From: a virus
DNA: 64,000 nucleotides
Strand: one strand, 5' to 3'
Virus record (IMG/VR): IMGVR_UViG_3300030098_004824
Span: 1 to 64,000 of that record
The position numbers were made by a program, and so were the translations under genes. Positions 42,901 through 50,139 of this stretch are shown here, piece after piece. Position 1 is the first letter of the stretch, and each line of letters begins with the position of its first letter. The notes below the pieces were generated by a model, which saw only the letters and a list, made by a program, of their open reading frames with translations, searched no databases and was not told the DNA's origin.

Positions 42901-44562
42901 GGTCGTGGATATGTTGTTGGTGATGTTGTTGGTATAACAACGATTGGAACTGGTGATGGTGGTTCTAAGGGAACTCAAGTAGCAGGAGTAGGTCGAGATG
43001 CAAGATTTACTGTTCAAGGAATTGGTGCAACAAGTGAACTAATTTTCGAGAAAGTTCAAGGTGAATGGAGAACTAATTCAACATCCAATTCTATTTTCTT
43101 TACTACAAGTGCTGGTATAACAACTGAATTGAATTTTGGTACTACTACTGGTGGAGATGGTGGTGATGTTCAAACAACTACTATAACTGAAGAAACTAAT
43201 GGCACCCATATTCAGGTGAACCATAAGAATCATGGAATGTACTTTACAGATAACTTGGTTAAGATTTCTGGAGTTATGCCAGATGCCAAACCAACAAAAT
43301 TAACTGCTGCATATGATTCTGGATCAACAGCAAGTATATCTGTCGCATCTGCTTCCACATTTACAACATTTGAGGGTGTAGGTATTGGTACAACAAATAC
43401 AGGTTATCTTCAGATTGGTGATGAAATCATTCGATATAATACTGTTAGTGGAAATACTATTGGCGGTTCTTTACTTGAAAGAGGATCTAATCCAGTAAGT
43501 TATCCTGTTGGTACTCCAGTTTATAAGTATGAACTTGGTGGAATTAACTTGATGAGAATTAATAAAACTCATAATATATCAACCTCCACTTCTTCTTCTG
43601 ATACTGGATCAATTACATTTGATTCATATAATATTAAATTAGATATGTCAGAGAAGTTCTATGCTAATAATGATGATAGAAGTTTAGATACTGGACTTGG
43701 AAAACTTTATATTAATCAATCAAAATCTTCTGGTGGATATGGTATTAAAGCAACACAAAATATGCCTTATGAAATAGTTACTCCTATTATTCATAATTTA
43801 ACTGTTGCAGGAACAACTCTTAATGCTGAAATGAGGACTATTACGAGTAAGAGTCTAAGTGGTACTGAACTACCATATATTGATAATGGTTTTGAAACAG
43901 TAGTTCCAAACCAATCAAATTATCTTAATACTACAAGAATGATTGCATCTAAAGTTAATGAAGATGCTAAATTAGGACAAATTCCTGGTAATAAGTCATT
44001 TAATATGAGACTCTTATTAAATACAGTAGATTCTCATGTATCTCCAGTTATTGATGGTCAAAGAACATCTATTATTTGCACATCAAATAGAGTAAATAGT
44101 ATTATTACAGATTATGCAACTGATGAAAGAGTTGCTTCAATTGTTGAAGATCCTACTGCATGTCAGTATATTACTAAAGAAATACAATTAGAAAATCCAG
44201 CAACTTCATTAAAACTTCTTGTAAGTGCTCATATTAATACAAATTCTGATATGAGAGCATTTTATGCAATTAGTAATAATGAGGGATTTGAACCAATATT
44301 TGTTCCATTCCCTGGATATGATAATTTAAATTCTAGAGGATTAGTAATTTCTGATGAAAAGAGTGATGGAAAACCAGATGCTTTTATTAAGAAAACAAAT
44401 AGTTATGGATTTAGTTCTAAAAATCTTGAGTATAATGAATATACATTTACTGCAGATAAGTTACCTGCATTTAGATCATATAGAATTAAATTTGTCTTGA
44501 CTTCTACTAATCAAGTATTTGTTCCAAGAGTTAAAGAATTACGAGTAATTGCACTTGCTTGA
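36940..44562 (+). CDS. DUF4815-type baseplate/fibre giant protein
   Basis: 2,540 aa. The first 150 residues (LNVAPYFDDFDAAKDYHRVLFKPGYPVQARELTGLQS by segments) match the DUF4815 domain found in cyanophage baseplate proteins downstream of gp8. The middle contains long beta regions; YRETVREGVANRSGTRT and SLGDKIVSRDLVPYMRSRNV lie near residues 1390-1430. The C-terminal half carries a GxGY repeat and an RG-type module (IIRYNTVSG..LLERGSNPV), and ends VPRVKELRVIALA. It occupies the place of T4 gp9/gp10; a fibre-connector role is inferred. Confidence 0.8.
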   Translation: MSQQTNLNVAPYFDDFDAAKDYHRVLFKPGYPVQARELTGLQSVLQNQIEKFGQHFFKEGAKVIPGNTGYTQRYKCVQVNNNYLGVPVEAYADQLVGTKITGERSGVTAFVDKILLPEDSERGNLTLYINYLNSSTTNNSTEVFFDGENLTSNSTITSGLLGNTTIAPGTPFATTLSTDASATGSAFQIQDGVYFIRGNFVNVNQETLILDQYGIKPNYRVGLYVDEEIINADIDENLNDNSQGFNNYSAPGADRLKISVRLFKKATNDFDDDSFVELATIINGQIKTQVKKGVGGGGVGKEDINDTLARRTYAESGDYYVRPFDLTVLDSLNNGIGNRGIFEEGQFTYGGATASDDLALYKFSPGKAFVRGYELEVDNPVFLDVKKPRTTKTVKDQSIIYNTGPTLKVNRSLRNPDVGIGNTYVLSLRDQRVGLSSDTTAVGSEIGVARVYDYRLESGSYSSNSSLNEWNLALYDVQTYTSITVNQAVTLTVPTFVKGANSGATGFIKTAVSSSASITLYETTGEFIKNEALIIDGIPDGRIITAITKYTLSDVKSVFGSNNRLTGGDKFNADVVQSESLFIGAARIGQQSSNSSTVTSANPLFPGDIKVGNLVQYSDLETSSDPVMGRVTAVTSSNITIAGVTTVPGIVNGKMPIASVGHTNGYNASDFAVVSTKLTGSSDNTLYTHLPNTSISNVDLTDATLTIRKTFTVDITNGQIDASTIPTAGTNETFLAFDEERYALIRSDGTTEPLDASWFSFGGGGSTCQIYGLGGNDTDATLIATLRKGKPKAKIKIKNRVNSITVNLSKYSGSGIGATTLNDGLTYGNYPFGTRVQDEIISLNVPDIIEIHGVFESENVSDPTAPAMNITSISNFTGTSSDLLVGEVIKGVKTGAIAIVAEKLTSTKITFLYKNDIRFKEGERITFAESNTTATISTLESDSFDISANFTYENGQEPTFYDYGRIKRKVSAEEPSKKLKIYFKSAYYDSTDTGDVTTVNSYEDFNPSTEIPGIGGFRATDIIDIRPRTSAYTVAADARSPLEFDGRTFNANGNSSANMLASDESIFAHYAYYQGRKDRVYLTKDGKFQVKYGDPSDSPNLPNPVDDALEIAQIALPPYLYSIDQASVKFMEHKRFRMVDIKGLENRIRSLEYYTSLSLLETNTANLFVSDAGGLNRFKSGFFVDNFSGFKPQDDKIKINNSIDRKYNELRPRHYTNAVDLVFGPVINVDPTADLAFSAIEGNNIRKASDIITLDYSEVEYIKQSFATTSESVTPFLISFWQGTLELTPATDTWIDTVRLDPKIIQTEGDYAATMKTLAETEGVDPQTGMGPTIWNPWETTWTGVSEIESLGNMQETTSDGPEWDVGGWPNGDPSTNPAQIFFTRTTTVTQDLYRETVREGVANRSGTRTIVTESYDKQSLGDKIVSRDLVPYMRSRNVEFVSERVKPLTRLYAFFDGVNVSKYCVPKLIEIEMVSGSFQVGETVKGVSLASGVGDVQIPGMSPQITFRAAQANHKKGTYNAPSKTFTDNPYNNKPLSSAYSSTSTILNVDTYSLGDQASGQYWGWVEEGMVLTGQTSGAEAKITSVKLVSDLSAVCIGSFFIPNPNNVNHPRFETGSKVFTLTDESTNDPDEASTLADESFTAAGTLETVQEEILSIRNARVEQKQEFQEKHVNESLGTQVVGTQVVSQSEEDIYVGWYDPLAQSFLVEEGTGVFVTKCDVFFKTKDDMDIPVVFQIRTMQNGLPTQHILPFSEIVVDPSDVNVSGDGSVATTIEFKAPIYLEGKGTEYAIALASNSTKYSVFISRIGETDLIQDTFISNQPYLGSLFKSQNASTWEPSQWEDLKFTLYRADFIGSGSVELYSPELKEGNGQIPTLMPDSLILKSRKIRVGLGTTLWGDQVGKGYENGNTFTQDGTNATGSLVGTAGTASAELAIANAGIGYTPLSGSAIFYDVDLVTLSGQGSGAKANVKVTNGVAVAATVSNAGGRGYVVGDVVGITTIGTGDGGSKGTQVAGVGRDARFTVQGIGATSELIFEKVQGEWRTNSTSNSIFFTTSAGITTELNFGTTTGGDGGDVQTTTITEETNGTHIQVNHKNHGMYFTDNLVKISGVMPDAKPTKLTAAYDSGSTASISVASASTFTTFEGVGIGTTNTGYLQIGDEIIRYNTVSGNTIGGSLLERGSNPVSYPVGTPVYKYELGGINLMRINKTHNISTSTSSSDTGSITFDSYNIKLDMSEKFYANNDDRSLDTGLGKLYINQSKSSGGYGIKATQNMPYEIVTPIIHNLTVAGTTLNAEMRTITSKSLSGTELPYIDNGFETVVPNQSNYLNTTRMIASKVNEDAKLGQIPGNKSFNMRLLLNTVDSHVSPVIDGQRTSIICTSNRVNSIITDYATDERVASIVEDPTACQYITKEIQLENPATSLKLLVSAHINTNSDMRAFYAISNNEGFEPIFVPFPGYDNLNSRGLVISDEKSDGKPDAFIKKTNSYGFSSKNLEYNEYTFTADKLPAFRSYRIKFVLTSTNQVFVPRVKELRVIALA

Positions 44563-44563
44563 T

Positions 44564-44782
44564 ATGTATAAACTTGAAGGACATTCTGATCTTGCAAGAG
44601 ATCCTAAAACAAATTCAATAATTAATGTTAACTCAACTGACTATCAGCAATATATTGCTCGACGTTCAGTTAAGGATGATGAAATTGAAAAATCACAGAA
44701 TGTTGAACAAGAACTTTCTGATTTAAAATGTGAAATTAATGAAATCAAATCTCTTCTCAAGGAGTTAGTAAATGGCAACTAA
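44564..44782 (+). CDS. Small coiled-coil protein of the baseplate region
   Basis: A 72-aa protein starting MYKLEGHSDLARDPKTNSII; the ATG at 44564, one base after the upstream stop, is chosen over the overlapping upstream frame. The C-terminal 40 residues form a heptad-like coiled coil (VEQELSDLKCEINEIKSLLKELV). Conserved next to baseplate genes in cyanophages from memory; probable minor virion or assembly factor. Confidence 0.75.
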   Translation: MYKLEGHSDLARDPKTNSIINVNSTDYQQYIARRSVKDDEIEKSQNVEQELSDLKCEINEIKSLLKELVNGN

Positions 44783-45158
44783 AACAGTAACATTTGATCC
44801 TGATTCAGGAGTTCCTTTTGGAGTGAATCTGGTAGTTTATGGTGGTTCCAATGCGGTCAACAATTTGGAAGTAAAAACTACATCAGGTAGTAATTTTGAT
44901 TTAACTGATTATACTGGTCATTCTGCTATTTCAAAAAGTGTTGGTGTTGGTGCAAGTAATTATCAAAATGCAATTTTTACCGTTGGATTTACCAGTGCAT
45001 ATGATGGAAAGATAAAATTATCTTTAGGTGCAACAGCAACAGCAGCATTAGATCAAGGTAGATATATGTTTGATGTTAATGTTGATTCTGGATCTACAGT
45101 ATTCAAACTTGTTAGTGGGAATGTGTATGTCTATTCAGGCATATCTTCCATACCATAA
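44772..45158 (+). CDS. Beta-rich virion-associated protein
   Basis: A 128-aa protein, MATKTVTFDPDSGVPFGVNL and onwards, all beta and Gly/Ser/Thr-rich (GRYMFDVNVDSGSTVFKLVSGNV). Overlaps the coiled-coil gene by 11 bp. Position between the DUF4815 protein and neck gp13 suggests a minor tail component. No named family. Confidence 0.7.
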   Translation: MATKTVTFDPDSGVPFGVNLVVYGGSNAVNNLEVKTTSGSNFDLTDYTGHSAISKSVGVGASNYQNAIFTVGFTSAYDGKIKLSLGATATAALDQGRYMFDVNVDSGSTVFKLVSGNVYVYSGISSIP

Positions 45159-45161
45159 ATA
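45155..45161 (+). promoter_or_regulatory. Late-promoter motif ATAAATA (gp13)
   Basis: 22 bp before the gp13 ATG, overlapping the preceding stop codon. Confidence 0.6.
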
Positions 45162-45183
45162 TTTTAGGGAGAATATATCTTAA

Positions 45184-46041
45184 ATGGCAAAACCAGCAAG
45201 TAGAACAGAATTAAAACAATATTGTTTAAGGCAGCTGGGTGCTCCTGTCTTAGAGATCAACGTTGCCGATGAGCAAATTGATGATCTAATAGATGATGCT
45301 CTTCAATACTTTCAAGAGAGACATTTTGATGGTGTCGAAAAAATGTATTTGAAGCATAAAATAACAGAAGATGAACTTAATAGAGGGCAAGCATCTAATG
45401 AAGCTGATAGTACTAATACTGTTGGTATAGTAACCACTACTGCTACTTCTACAAGTATAAGTGGTTATGGAACTACCACTACTAATTGGTATGAAACTTC
45501 AAACTTTTTACAAGTTCCTGATTCTGTAATTGGTATAGAAAAAGTCTTTAAGTTTGACAGTAGTACTATATCAACTGGAATGTTTAGCATTAAATATCAG
45601 CTCTTTTTGAACGACTTATATCAATTCAATTCACTTGATCTACTTCAGTATGCAATGACAAAGACTTATCTGGAAGATATTGATCGTCTATTAACTACAG
45701 ATAAACAAATAAGATTTAATCAAAGACAAGATAGATTATATTTAGATATTGATTGGGATGCAGAAGAAAAAGATAATTGGTTGGTTATTGAATGTTTTAG
45801 GATTTTGGATCCTAATACTTATACTGGTGTTTATAACGATTCATTCTTAAAGAGATATTTAACTGCTCTTATTAAAAGACAGTGGGGTCAAAACTTAATG
45901 AAATTTGTTGGAGTTAAATTGCCTGGTGGAATTGAATTAAACGGTAGACAAATGTATGATGATGCTGTAATTGAACTTGATAAGATTCAAGAAATTATGT
46001 CTAATACTTATGAAGTTCCTCCTCTTGATATGATAGGATAA
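45184..46041 (+). CDS. 13: Neck protein gp13
   Basis: A 285-aa protein (T4 gp13: 309). The N-terminus SRTELKQYCLRQLGAPVLEI followed by NVADEQIDDLIDDALQYFQERHFDG, and the C-terminal RYLTALIKRQWGQNLMKF..VKLPGG, are characteristic. gp13 sits under the portal and with gp14 closes the filled head before tail joining. A Thr/Ser-rich loop at about residues 75-110 is low-complexity. Late motif upstream. Confidence 0.92.
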   Translation: MAKPASRTELKQYCLRQLGAPVLEINVADEQIDDLIDDALQYFQERHFDGVEKMYLKHKITEDELNRGQASNEADSTNTVGIVTTTATSTSISGYGTTTTNWYETSNFLQVPDSVIGIEKVFKFDSSTISTGMFSIKYQLFLNDLYQFNSLDLLQYAMTKTYLEDIDRLLTTDKQIRFNQRQDRLYLDIDWDAEEKDNWLVIECFRILDPNTYTGVYNDSFLKRYLTALIKRQWGQNLMKFVGVKLPGGIELNGRQMYDDAVIELDKIQEIMSNTYEVPPLDMIG

Positions 46042-46045
46042 TGTT

Positions 46046-48616
46046 ATGGTACTTAATCCTTATTTCACCCAAGGCACTAATTCAGAACAGAATTTAGTTC
46101 AGGATTTAATCAACGAACAATTAAGAACATATGGTATAGAAATATATTATATACCAAGAAAGTATGTTGGTGAAAAAACTGTTATAAGAGAAGTTGTTAA
46201 ATCTAAATTTGATGTAGCTGTTCCACTCGAAGCATATGTGGACAACTATGATGAGTATTCTGGTGCTGGTAATTTATTAAGTAAGTTTGGAATCCAATCT
46301 CAAGATGAGGTTAGATTAGTTATTTCAAGAGAAAGATTTGAAAATTATATAACACCCCTAATAGAAGATCAGGCAAATATTAAACTCTCTACAAGACCCA
46401 AGACTGGAGACTTGATATGGTTTCCACTTGATGATCGTCTTTATGAAATAAAAGATATTGAGTATGCAAAACCATATTATCAGTTACAAGATTTATATAC
46501 ATATGAACTTCAATGTGAACTTTACAGACTTGGTGATGAGGTTATTGATACTGGTATTGATGATATTGATGATAACTTAGTTGGTGATGATTTAGATGGA
46601 GATACTGATGATGGTATTGGAACCATTCAGGGTGTTGTTCAGACATTTATTGTTGTTGGTACTGGAGCAACAGCATCTGCTATTACAGGATTAGTTGATG
46701 GTGGTATTAAAGCCATTACTATGGGTGATAGAGGTGGTGGATATGATGGAAATCCAACAGTTGCTATTAGTTCTGCACCTTCTGGTGGGGTAACGGGTAT
46801 TGCTACTCCTATAATGATTGGTGGTATTAACGTATGTAATTTAAATGCTAATCCACGATTAAAATCTGTTCAAGCAGCATATATTTCAAATGCAGGTTCT
46901 GGATATACTGTTGCACCGAAAATTAAGTTTATATCAAATACAGGCACAGGTGCAACAGCAACCGTAGGAATATCTACAACAGGTGGTGTTGGTATTGTGA
47001 CTGTTTCTTCTGGTGGTAATGGATATACTTCATCACCAACAGTAACATTCTCAACTCCGAAACATGTAGGTGCTGCTGCTACTGCAACAATAGAAAATCC
47101 AGTTGTTGGGGGTGGTGTTAGTGTTGTATCTGCAACTATAAGTGTTGGTTTATCGACATATCTATTCCCAGGAGGCACTACAGGTGGTGTATTCTATAAG
47201 GTAGTACCAACAGTAACCTTTGCATTACCTACAGGTACCGCAAATGCTGCTACAGCAACGGCAACGCTTGATGATAGAGCAGTAACAGGTGGAACAGTAT
47301 TAAGTGTCGGAATTACATCTGGTGGTAAATTCTACACAAGTGCTCCAACAGTAACATTTTCTGCTCCTGTTAATTCAGGTGCAACTGCGACTATTGGAAT
47401 TGCTGGATCTTCAATTAATCCATCATCAATAGCATTTAGTACAACAGGTAGAGCATATACGACTGCTCCAACAGTTGCTATAACAACAACATCTGGTCAA
47501 GATGCACCAACACAAGCTGCTGTAGGTATTGCAACTATTGACTCAATAACGGGTATTGTAACAGCAGTTGGATTTAATACGCAGACCGATTCTTGGGCTA
47601 CTGGTACTGCAGCAACTATTGGTTTAGGATATACTGCTGCACCTACAATCACATTCTCTGGTGCTACTGCACAAGTAAGAGCAACTGGAACTGCAACAAT
47701 TTCTGCTGCTGGTACAGTTACAGCAATTTCTATAGGAAATAGTGGATATGGTTATCTTGATACACCAACAATTAGTATAGAATCTGCTGGAGGTGCTGAT
47801 GAAGCATTTAGGGCATTAGGTGTTGCAACAATGAGGGTCACTTCTGAGAAGCAAGATGGTATTGTAGGAGTTGGATCCACTTACATTGTTGGAATAACTA
47901 CAACAAATATTATAGTTGGAGATAGAGTAAGATTATCTACAGGTAGTAGTGATACATGGAACTTTATTCCAGCAGATACTTACGTATCACAAATTGGATA
48001 TAGCACTGTATACATGTCTGCTGCTGCATCTAATGTTAGTGTTGCTTCTTCTAACTTCGAATTTGGTCGTCCTGATTGTGGTATTGTTACTGGTATTGCA
48101 GTTACATTTGGAGGAGGTGGATACTTATCACCACCAACAGTATCAATATCAAATACAGAAGGTGATAAGAATTATGTTGAACTTATTGCTGGTATAACTA
48201 CTGCTACAGGTATATCAACAATGAGTTCTGGTGGTGTAGTTACAAATATTGATATGACTGATACTGGTTATGGATATGTTCTAACACCAACAGTTACTTT
48301 ATCTGATCCAGATCTTGATTCAACAGGAGATTATAAGTTTAATGAGCAAGTCACAGGACAAACTTCTGGTGCAACAGGAAGAGTTAGAACTTGGAGTTCA
48401 TCGTCAAATCAATTAGAAATTGCAAGTGTTGTAGGAACATTCTTAATTGGAGAAGATGTTAAAGGTGATGAATCAGGTGCTATTCATGCATTAAGAACAA
48501 AAGATGATATGCCTGATGCTGAAGATGCTGAAGGATTTGCTGCAAATAAAGAGATTGAGGATGCTGCTGATAGTATTTTAGACTTCAGTGAACAGAATCC
48601 ATTCGGTATTCCCTAA
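46046..48616 (+). CDS. 14: Neck protein gp14 with large beta-repeat insertion
   Basis: 856 aa against 256 in T4. Residues 1-175 are gp14-like (LNPYFTQGTNSEQNLVQDLINE; IYYIPRKYV; KTGDLIWFPLDDRLYEIKDI), and the C-terminal ANKEIEDAADSILDFSEQNPFG is the usual gp14 end. Between them lies a chain of about nine repeats of type GG.GY(T/L)..PTV.(F/I)S (e.g. NGYTSSPTVTFS, KFYTSAPTVTFS, GYGYLDTPTISI). The inserted part probably projects from the neck as a decoration or adhesin (inference). Confidence 0.88.
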   Translation: MVLNPYFTQGTNSEQNLVQDLINEQLRTYGIEIYYIPRKYVGEKTVIREVVKSKFDVAVPLEAYVDNYDEYSGAGNLLSKFGIQSQDEVRLVISRERFENYITPLIEDQANIKLSTRPKTGDLIWFPLDDRLYEIKDIEYAKPYYQLQDLYTYELQCELYRLGDEVIDTGIDDIDDNLVGDDLDGDTDDGIGTIQGVVQTFIVVGTGATASAITGLVDGGIKAITMGDRGGGYDGNPTVAISSAPSGGVTGIATPIMIGGINVCNLNANPRLKSVQAAYISNAGSGYTVAPKIKFISNTGTGATATVGISTTGGVGIVTVSSGGNGYTSSPTVTFSTPKHVGAAATATIENPVVGGGVSVVSATISVGLSTYLFPGGTTGGVFYKVVPTVTFALPTGTANAATATATLDDRAVTGGTVLSVGITSGGKFYTSAPTVTFSAPVNSGATATIGIAGSSINPSSIAFSTTGRAYTTAPTVAITTTSGQDAPTQAAVGIATIDSITGIVTAVGFNTQTDSWATGTAATIGLGYTAAPTITFSGATAQVRATGTATISAAGTVTAISIGNSGYGYLDTPTISIESAGGADEAFRALGVATMRVTSEKQDGIVGVGSTYIVGITTTNIIVGDRVRLSTGSSDTWNFIPADTYVSQIGYSTVYMSAAASNVSVASSNFEFGRPDCGIVTGIAVTFGGGGYLSPPTVSISNTEGDKNYVELIAGITTATGISTMSSGGVVTNIDMTDTGYGYVLTPTVTLSDPDLDSTGDYKFNEQVTGQTSGATGRVRTWSSSSNQLEIASVVGTFLIGEDVKGDESGAIHALRTKDDMPDAEDAEGFAANKEIEDAADSILDFSEQNPFGIP

Positions 48617-48619
48617 ATA
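48613..48619 (+). promoter_or_regulatory. Late-promoter motif CTAAATA (gp15)
   Basis: 22 bp before the gp15 ATG, overlapping the gp14 stop. Confidence 0.6.
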
Positions 48620-48641
48620 GTAGTTAACCTTATAAAATAAA

Positions 48642-49670
48642 ATGTTTGAGTATTTTTACAACGAGATCTTTAGGAGAACAATTATCTCCTTCGGAACTTT
48701 GTTTAATAACATTACTATTAAGCAGGATGGTGGATCTGTGAAGGTTCCATTAGCATATGGACCTACTCAAAAGTTTTTAGCAAGAATTGAACAATCGCCA
48801 GATTTAAATAAACCATTTGCCATTACTTTACCAAGAATGTCATTTGAGTTTACTGGTCTTACATACGATTCATCAAGAAAAGTTACTACTACTCAACAAT
48901 TTTCAGTAAAGGATCCAAATACAGAATCTGATACTAAAAAAGCATATATGCCTGTTCCATATAATATGCAATTTGAACTTGCTATTATGTGTAAATTAAA
49001 TGATGATGCACTTCAGATTGTAGAGCAAATACTACCATATTTTCAACCGTCATATAATCTAACAGTAAATTTAGTTTCAGCATTAAACGAAAAAAGAGAT
49101 ATACCTGTTGTACTTGAAAATGTTACAATGCAAGATGATTATGAAGGAGATTATGAAACTAGAAGAGTTCTTCTTTATACAATGAGATTTACTGCAAAGA
49201 CTTACCTATTCGGTCCTACTGCAGATGCTACCAAAGATATTATCAAGAAGTCTACTATCAATTATCTTACTGGCACAGATACTTCAAACACAAGAAGAGA
49301 ACTTTCTTACTCTGTTAAACCTAAAGCACTTAAGGATTATACAGACGATACTGTTACGGTAGTATCTGAAGATATAACTGCAGCTGCTAAGACAATAGCA
49401 GTTGAGGATGCAAGTAGTATTGCAGCAAAAGCATATATTGATATTGATGGTGAAAGGATATACGTTAGGTCTAAATCAGGTAATACATTAAATGTTACCA
49501 GAGGAAAGGATGGAGCAATTCCTACTGATCATGTATTGGGAGCAGCAGTTAAGGGTATTGACTTTACAACTACAACTACCAGTATTGGTACCATAGGTGT
49601 AGATAGTGCATTAGTTGCTGATGGAGATGACTTTGGATTTGATGGATTAATTACTGATACTACATCATGA
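48642..49670 (+). CDS. 15: Tail sheath stabiliser / tail completion protein gp15
   Basis: 342 aa (T4: 272). MFEYFYNEIFRRTIISFGTL, then PRMSFEFTGLTYDSSRK and YNMQFELAIMCKLNDDALQI, identify the family. gp15 forms the ring that ends the tail and binds the neck. The C-terminal 90 residues are an added module (ITAAAKTIAVED..AYIDIDGERIYVR....LNVTRGKDGAIPTDHVLG) that also appears in the giant baseplate proteins. Stop overlaps the gp16 ATG. Confidence 0.9.
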   Translation: MFEYFYNEIFRRTIISFGTLFNNITIKQDGGSVKVPLAYGPTQKFLARIEQSPDLNKPFAITLPRMSFEFTGLTYDSSRKVTTTQQFSVKDPNTESDTKKAYMPVPYNMQFELAIMCKLNDDALQIVEQILPYFQPSYNLTVNLVSALNEKRDIPVVLENVTMQDDYEGDYETRRVLLYTMRFTAKTYLFGPTADATKDIIKKSTINYLTGTDTSNTRRELSYSVKPKALKDYTDDTVTVVSEDITAAAKTIAVEDASSIAAKAYIDIDGERIYVRSKSGNTLNVTRGKDGAIPTDHVLGAAVKGIDFTTTTTSIGTIGVDSALVADGDDFGFDGLITDTTS

Positions 49671-50098
49671 CAACAACTAAAAATTTAGATGAAACTTTTA
49701 ACATTGCACCTACTGAAATAGTAGAAGCAGATGAAGTTAAACCCCCTGTTGGTATACAAAAACCAGATAGGTTAACTAAGAATGATATTGAAAAAGATTA
49801 TGAATATACTCGTGGTAATCTTTACAGTATTATAGAAAAGGGTCAGGAAGCAATAAATGGTATTCTTGAGGTTGCTCAAGATAGTGATATGCCAAGAGCA
49901 TATGAAGTTGCTGGTCAGTTAATCAAGAGTGTATCTGATGCAACTGATAAGTTGATGGATCTTCAAAAGAAATTGAAAGACGTGGAAGAAGAGAAACAAT
50001 CTAAAGGACCATCTACAGTTAATAATGCACTGTTTGTTGGATCAACTGCAGAGTTGCAAAAACTATTAAAGAACGGACTACCAAAAGATTCTAAATAA
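49667..50098 (+). CDS. 16: Small terminase subunit gp16
   Basis: 143 aa (T4: 164). A central helical pair (DYEYTRGNLYSIIEKGQEAI; AYEVAGQLIKSVSDATDKLM) and the C-terminal NNALFVGSTAELQKLLK are typical of T4-type small terminases, which recognise DNA and regulate gp17. ATGA overlap with gp15. Confidence 0.88.
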   Translation: MTTTKNLDETFNIAPTEIVEADEVKPPVGIQKPDRLTKNDIEKDYEYTRGNLYSIIEKGQEAINGILEVAQDSDMPRAYEVAGQLIKSVSDATDKLMDLQKKLKDVEEEKQSKGPSTVNNALFVGSTAELQKLLKNGLPKDSK

Positions 50099-50139
50099 TA
50101 GAAGGAGAGAAATCCTAAAGTACATACGTTACTAATACA

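Noticed and set aside
47949-48197. Leu-rich + strand ORF inside gp14
   Set aside because: A frame shadow of the repetitive GY..PTV coding sequence.
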